Shown: one piece after another, positions 21,656 to 22,888 of the stretch
Layout: every line of letters begins with the position of its first letter
How positions within the stretch are numbered: position 1 is the first letter of the stretch
Assembly (NCBI GenBank): GCA_023382535.1
Contig: JAHDWA010000106.1
Location: forward strand, 1-22,888
Origin: Anaerolineae bacterium
Lineage (GTDB): Bacteria > Chloroflexota > Anaerolineae > 4572-78 > J111
Direction of reading: 5' to 3'
Length of the DNA: 22,888 bases
Made by a program: the position numbers and the translations under genes
The notes under the pieces: generated by a model
The model's database searches: none
What the model was told of the DNA's origin: nothing
The model's input: only the letters and a program-made list of their open reading frames with translations

Positions 21656-22888
21656 TTGTTAGAAATGTGAAGCGATAAGCCTGGGGTGGGAGGAAGGTCT
21701 AGTGGCGTACCACTGCGTGCACCGGCAATAACCTCGTTCACGGAGAGATCAAGTTGGCCTTCTGCTAGGGCAGTGCAGGTAAGAGTCGCCAGGGTGAAAT
21801 CGCCCGTCACATTTGACGCTTGGCCCTGGCGGCTGGCCATAAGGGAAATCTGGCCTTGATCATTTTCAATGCGTTGCTCGACGATCAGGCTCAAATCAGA
21901 GTGCAGATGCAGGCTATCAACCCGGAGCAGGGCCGGGTCAAACTGGAGTTTGAATTGCAGGCCGAACAACCCAGGTTCAGGAATTTGGCGGGCAATGACT
22001 GAGATTTCAAAGGTTTGGCCCACCTGAACGGTGGTTGGTCCTTGCAGACTGAGGCCAGTTTGGGGAAGGGGAGTTGGCGAAGGCGGCACAACGCTATCAC
22101 CGGGTGCAGCGCACGTTCCAAGTTCGGGGCAGCTTAAATCGACGGAGAAGGGAGCATCGGACTCGTCAACGGTGGTGTTGAAACCATCCGTGGCGATCAC
22201 CCGAATGAGACCCTCATACGTACCCGGAAACTGGCGGGTATCAAGGGTATAACTGGTCTGTCCCAGGCGCGCGGCCAGGGGCAGCCAGCTCTGGCCGCCA
22301 TCAGCGCTAAAGAGGAGATCGTATGATAAGGGGTCGCCGTCGGCGTCATCGCCTTCCCAGGCGATAATCTGCAGCCCGGCCAAAGTTTCGCCGCCGTTGG
22401 GAGAGATGACCGTAACACGGGGGGCATGGTTGCTGGGCGTTACCGTAAGTAGTGGCGTTTCGTTTTTGCTGACCGTAATTTTGGCTGCGGCTTGGGGATC
22501 AATACCGGTCAACGTGAAAAAGAAAGGGCTGGGGTCGGTCGTTGGCCGGCCGGTTTCGACATCGGTAAAGCCGACGTCGAAGCAGTGATAAGCCAGAGTG
22601 GCGCCGTCGCCGGCCTGTACGTCGAGACAGTAGTCGTCGCCGGGCGGCGGGTTAAGGCCGGTGCTGGCAAAACTGCTGCCTTCCAGGCGGATTACTTCCG
22701 GGGCGGAAACTGCTCCGTCGGGGTTAATCATGGCGCTGACGAGGAGAACGCCGCTCTGGTCGCTCCCTCCTGGTGGCTGAACGCTGGTCAGCGGTCGCGG
22801 TGCAGCAGCGTTCGGCTGCAAGATAGGGCTGTCGAAAATTTTGCGGTAAGTATGGGGCGAAATCCAGGGCCGGGCGCAGTAGGCCATC
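21652..22888 (-). CDS. C-terminal part of a large secreted protease-like protein with a cohesin-like domain (5' truncated)
   Basis: About 411 residues are visible and the frame is open at the window edge. The first residues, MAYCARPWISPHTYRKIF, resemble the segment that follows the zinc site in some secreted metalloproteases (a pattern like MSYC-P-WIS-YTY), so the Met at the edge is probably internal and the catalytic domain lies outside. Next comes an Ig/Fn3-like region with SPNGGETLAGLQIIAWEGDDADGDPLSY, then a Pro-rich linker, then a cohesin-type beta domain (about the last 140 residues: VQVGQTFEISVIAR, GLFGLQFKLQFDPALLRVDS) like those that bind dockerins. The protein is probably extracellular or surface-bound. 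The protease call is an inference from a short segment; the cohesin call is firmer. Confidence 0.72.
   Translation of the reverse strand, partial: MAYCARPWISPHTYRKIFDSPILQPNAAAPRPLTSVQPPGGSDQSGVLLVSAMINPDGAVSAPEVIRLEGSSFASTGLNPPPGDDYCLDVQAGDGATLAYHCFDVGFTDVETGRPTTDPSPFFFTLTGIDPQAAAKITVSKNETPLLTVTPSNHAPRVTVISPNGGETLAGLQIIAWEGDDADGDPLSYDLLFSADGGQSWLPLAARLGQTSYTLDTRQFPGTYEGLIRVIATDGFNTTVDESDAPFSVDLSCPELGTCAAPGDSVVPPSPTPLPQTGLSLQGPTTVQVGQTFEISVIARQIPEPGLFGLQFKLQFDPALLRVDSLHLHSDLSLIVEQRIENDQGQISLMASRQGQASNVTGDFTLATLTCTALAEGQLDLSVNEVIAGARSGTPLDLPPTPGLSLHISNN

Overview
The window most likely comes from a member of the Chloroflexota (Anaerolineae-like). This is an inference from the transaldolase/phosphoglucose isomerase fusion, the LysM plus DUF4015-type cell-wall protein, the GC-rich coding style and the repeat-rich spacers; there is no rRNA or tRNA to confirm it. 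It carries 17 protein genes: 15 complete and two cut by the window edges.

Left part (1-7519, all minus strand): an ethanolamine utilisation operon. In transcription order it encodes an Eat-type permease, a class I glutamine-amidotransferase-like hydrolase (PuuD family), EutA (reactivase), EutB and EutC (B12-dependent ethanolamine ammonia-lyase), EutL (microcompartment shell) and the first 38 codons of a CoA-acylating acetaldehyde dehydrogenase. A consensus sigma-70 promoter (TTGACA, 17 bp, TATAGT) lies about 240 nt upstream of the permease. The leader in between holds a strong hairpin, a hexaloop hairpin with A1 and G4, and a terminator-like hairpin with a U tract, which is an attenuator-like layout. 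Just upstream is a CBS/DUF294 nucleotidyltransferase-like gene with a dyad over its own promoter.

Middle (9112-14778, plus strand): an SDR oxidoreductase and the Tal-Pgi fusion form an operon. An alpha/beta hydrolase with a possible RNA switch before it and a stomatin/slipin-like SPFH protein follow, closed by a strong intrinsic terminator.

Right part: a promoter-driven triple-LysM/DUF4015 protein (plus strand) converges through a bidirectional terminator on the translation operon infC-rpmI-rplT (minus strand). infC appears to start at AUA and has a 14-bp hairpin in its leader. Upstream on the minus strand are class II fructose-1,6-bisphosphatase (glpX), a SulP-STAS-rhodanese fusion, and the C-terminal part of a large secreted protease-like protein ending in a cohesin-like domain.

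Four spacers (125-213, 901-963, 4834-4946, 19399-19447) are built from degenerate 7-nt iterations, often in inverted orientation, and they run into stop or start codons. Two of them share a 24-25 nt core with a compensatory change in its mini-hairpin. These heptad arrays, the permease leader and the AUA start of infC are the most interesting features.
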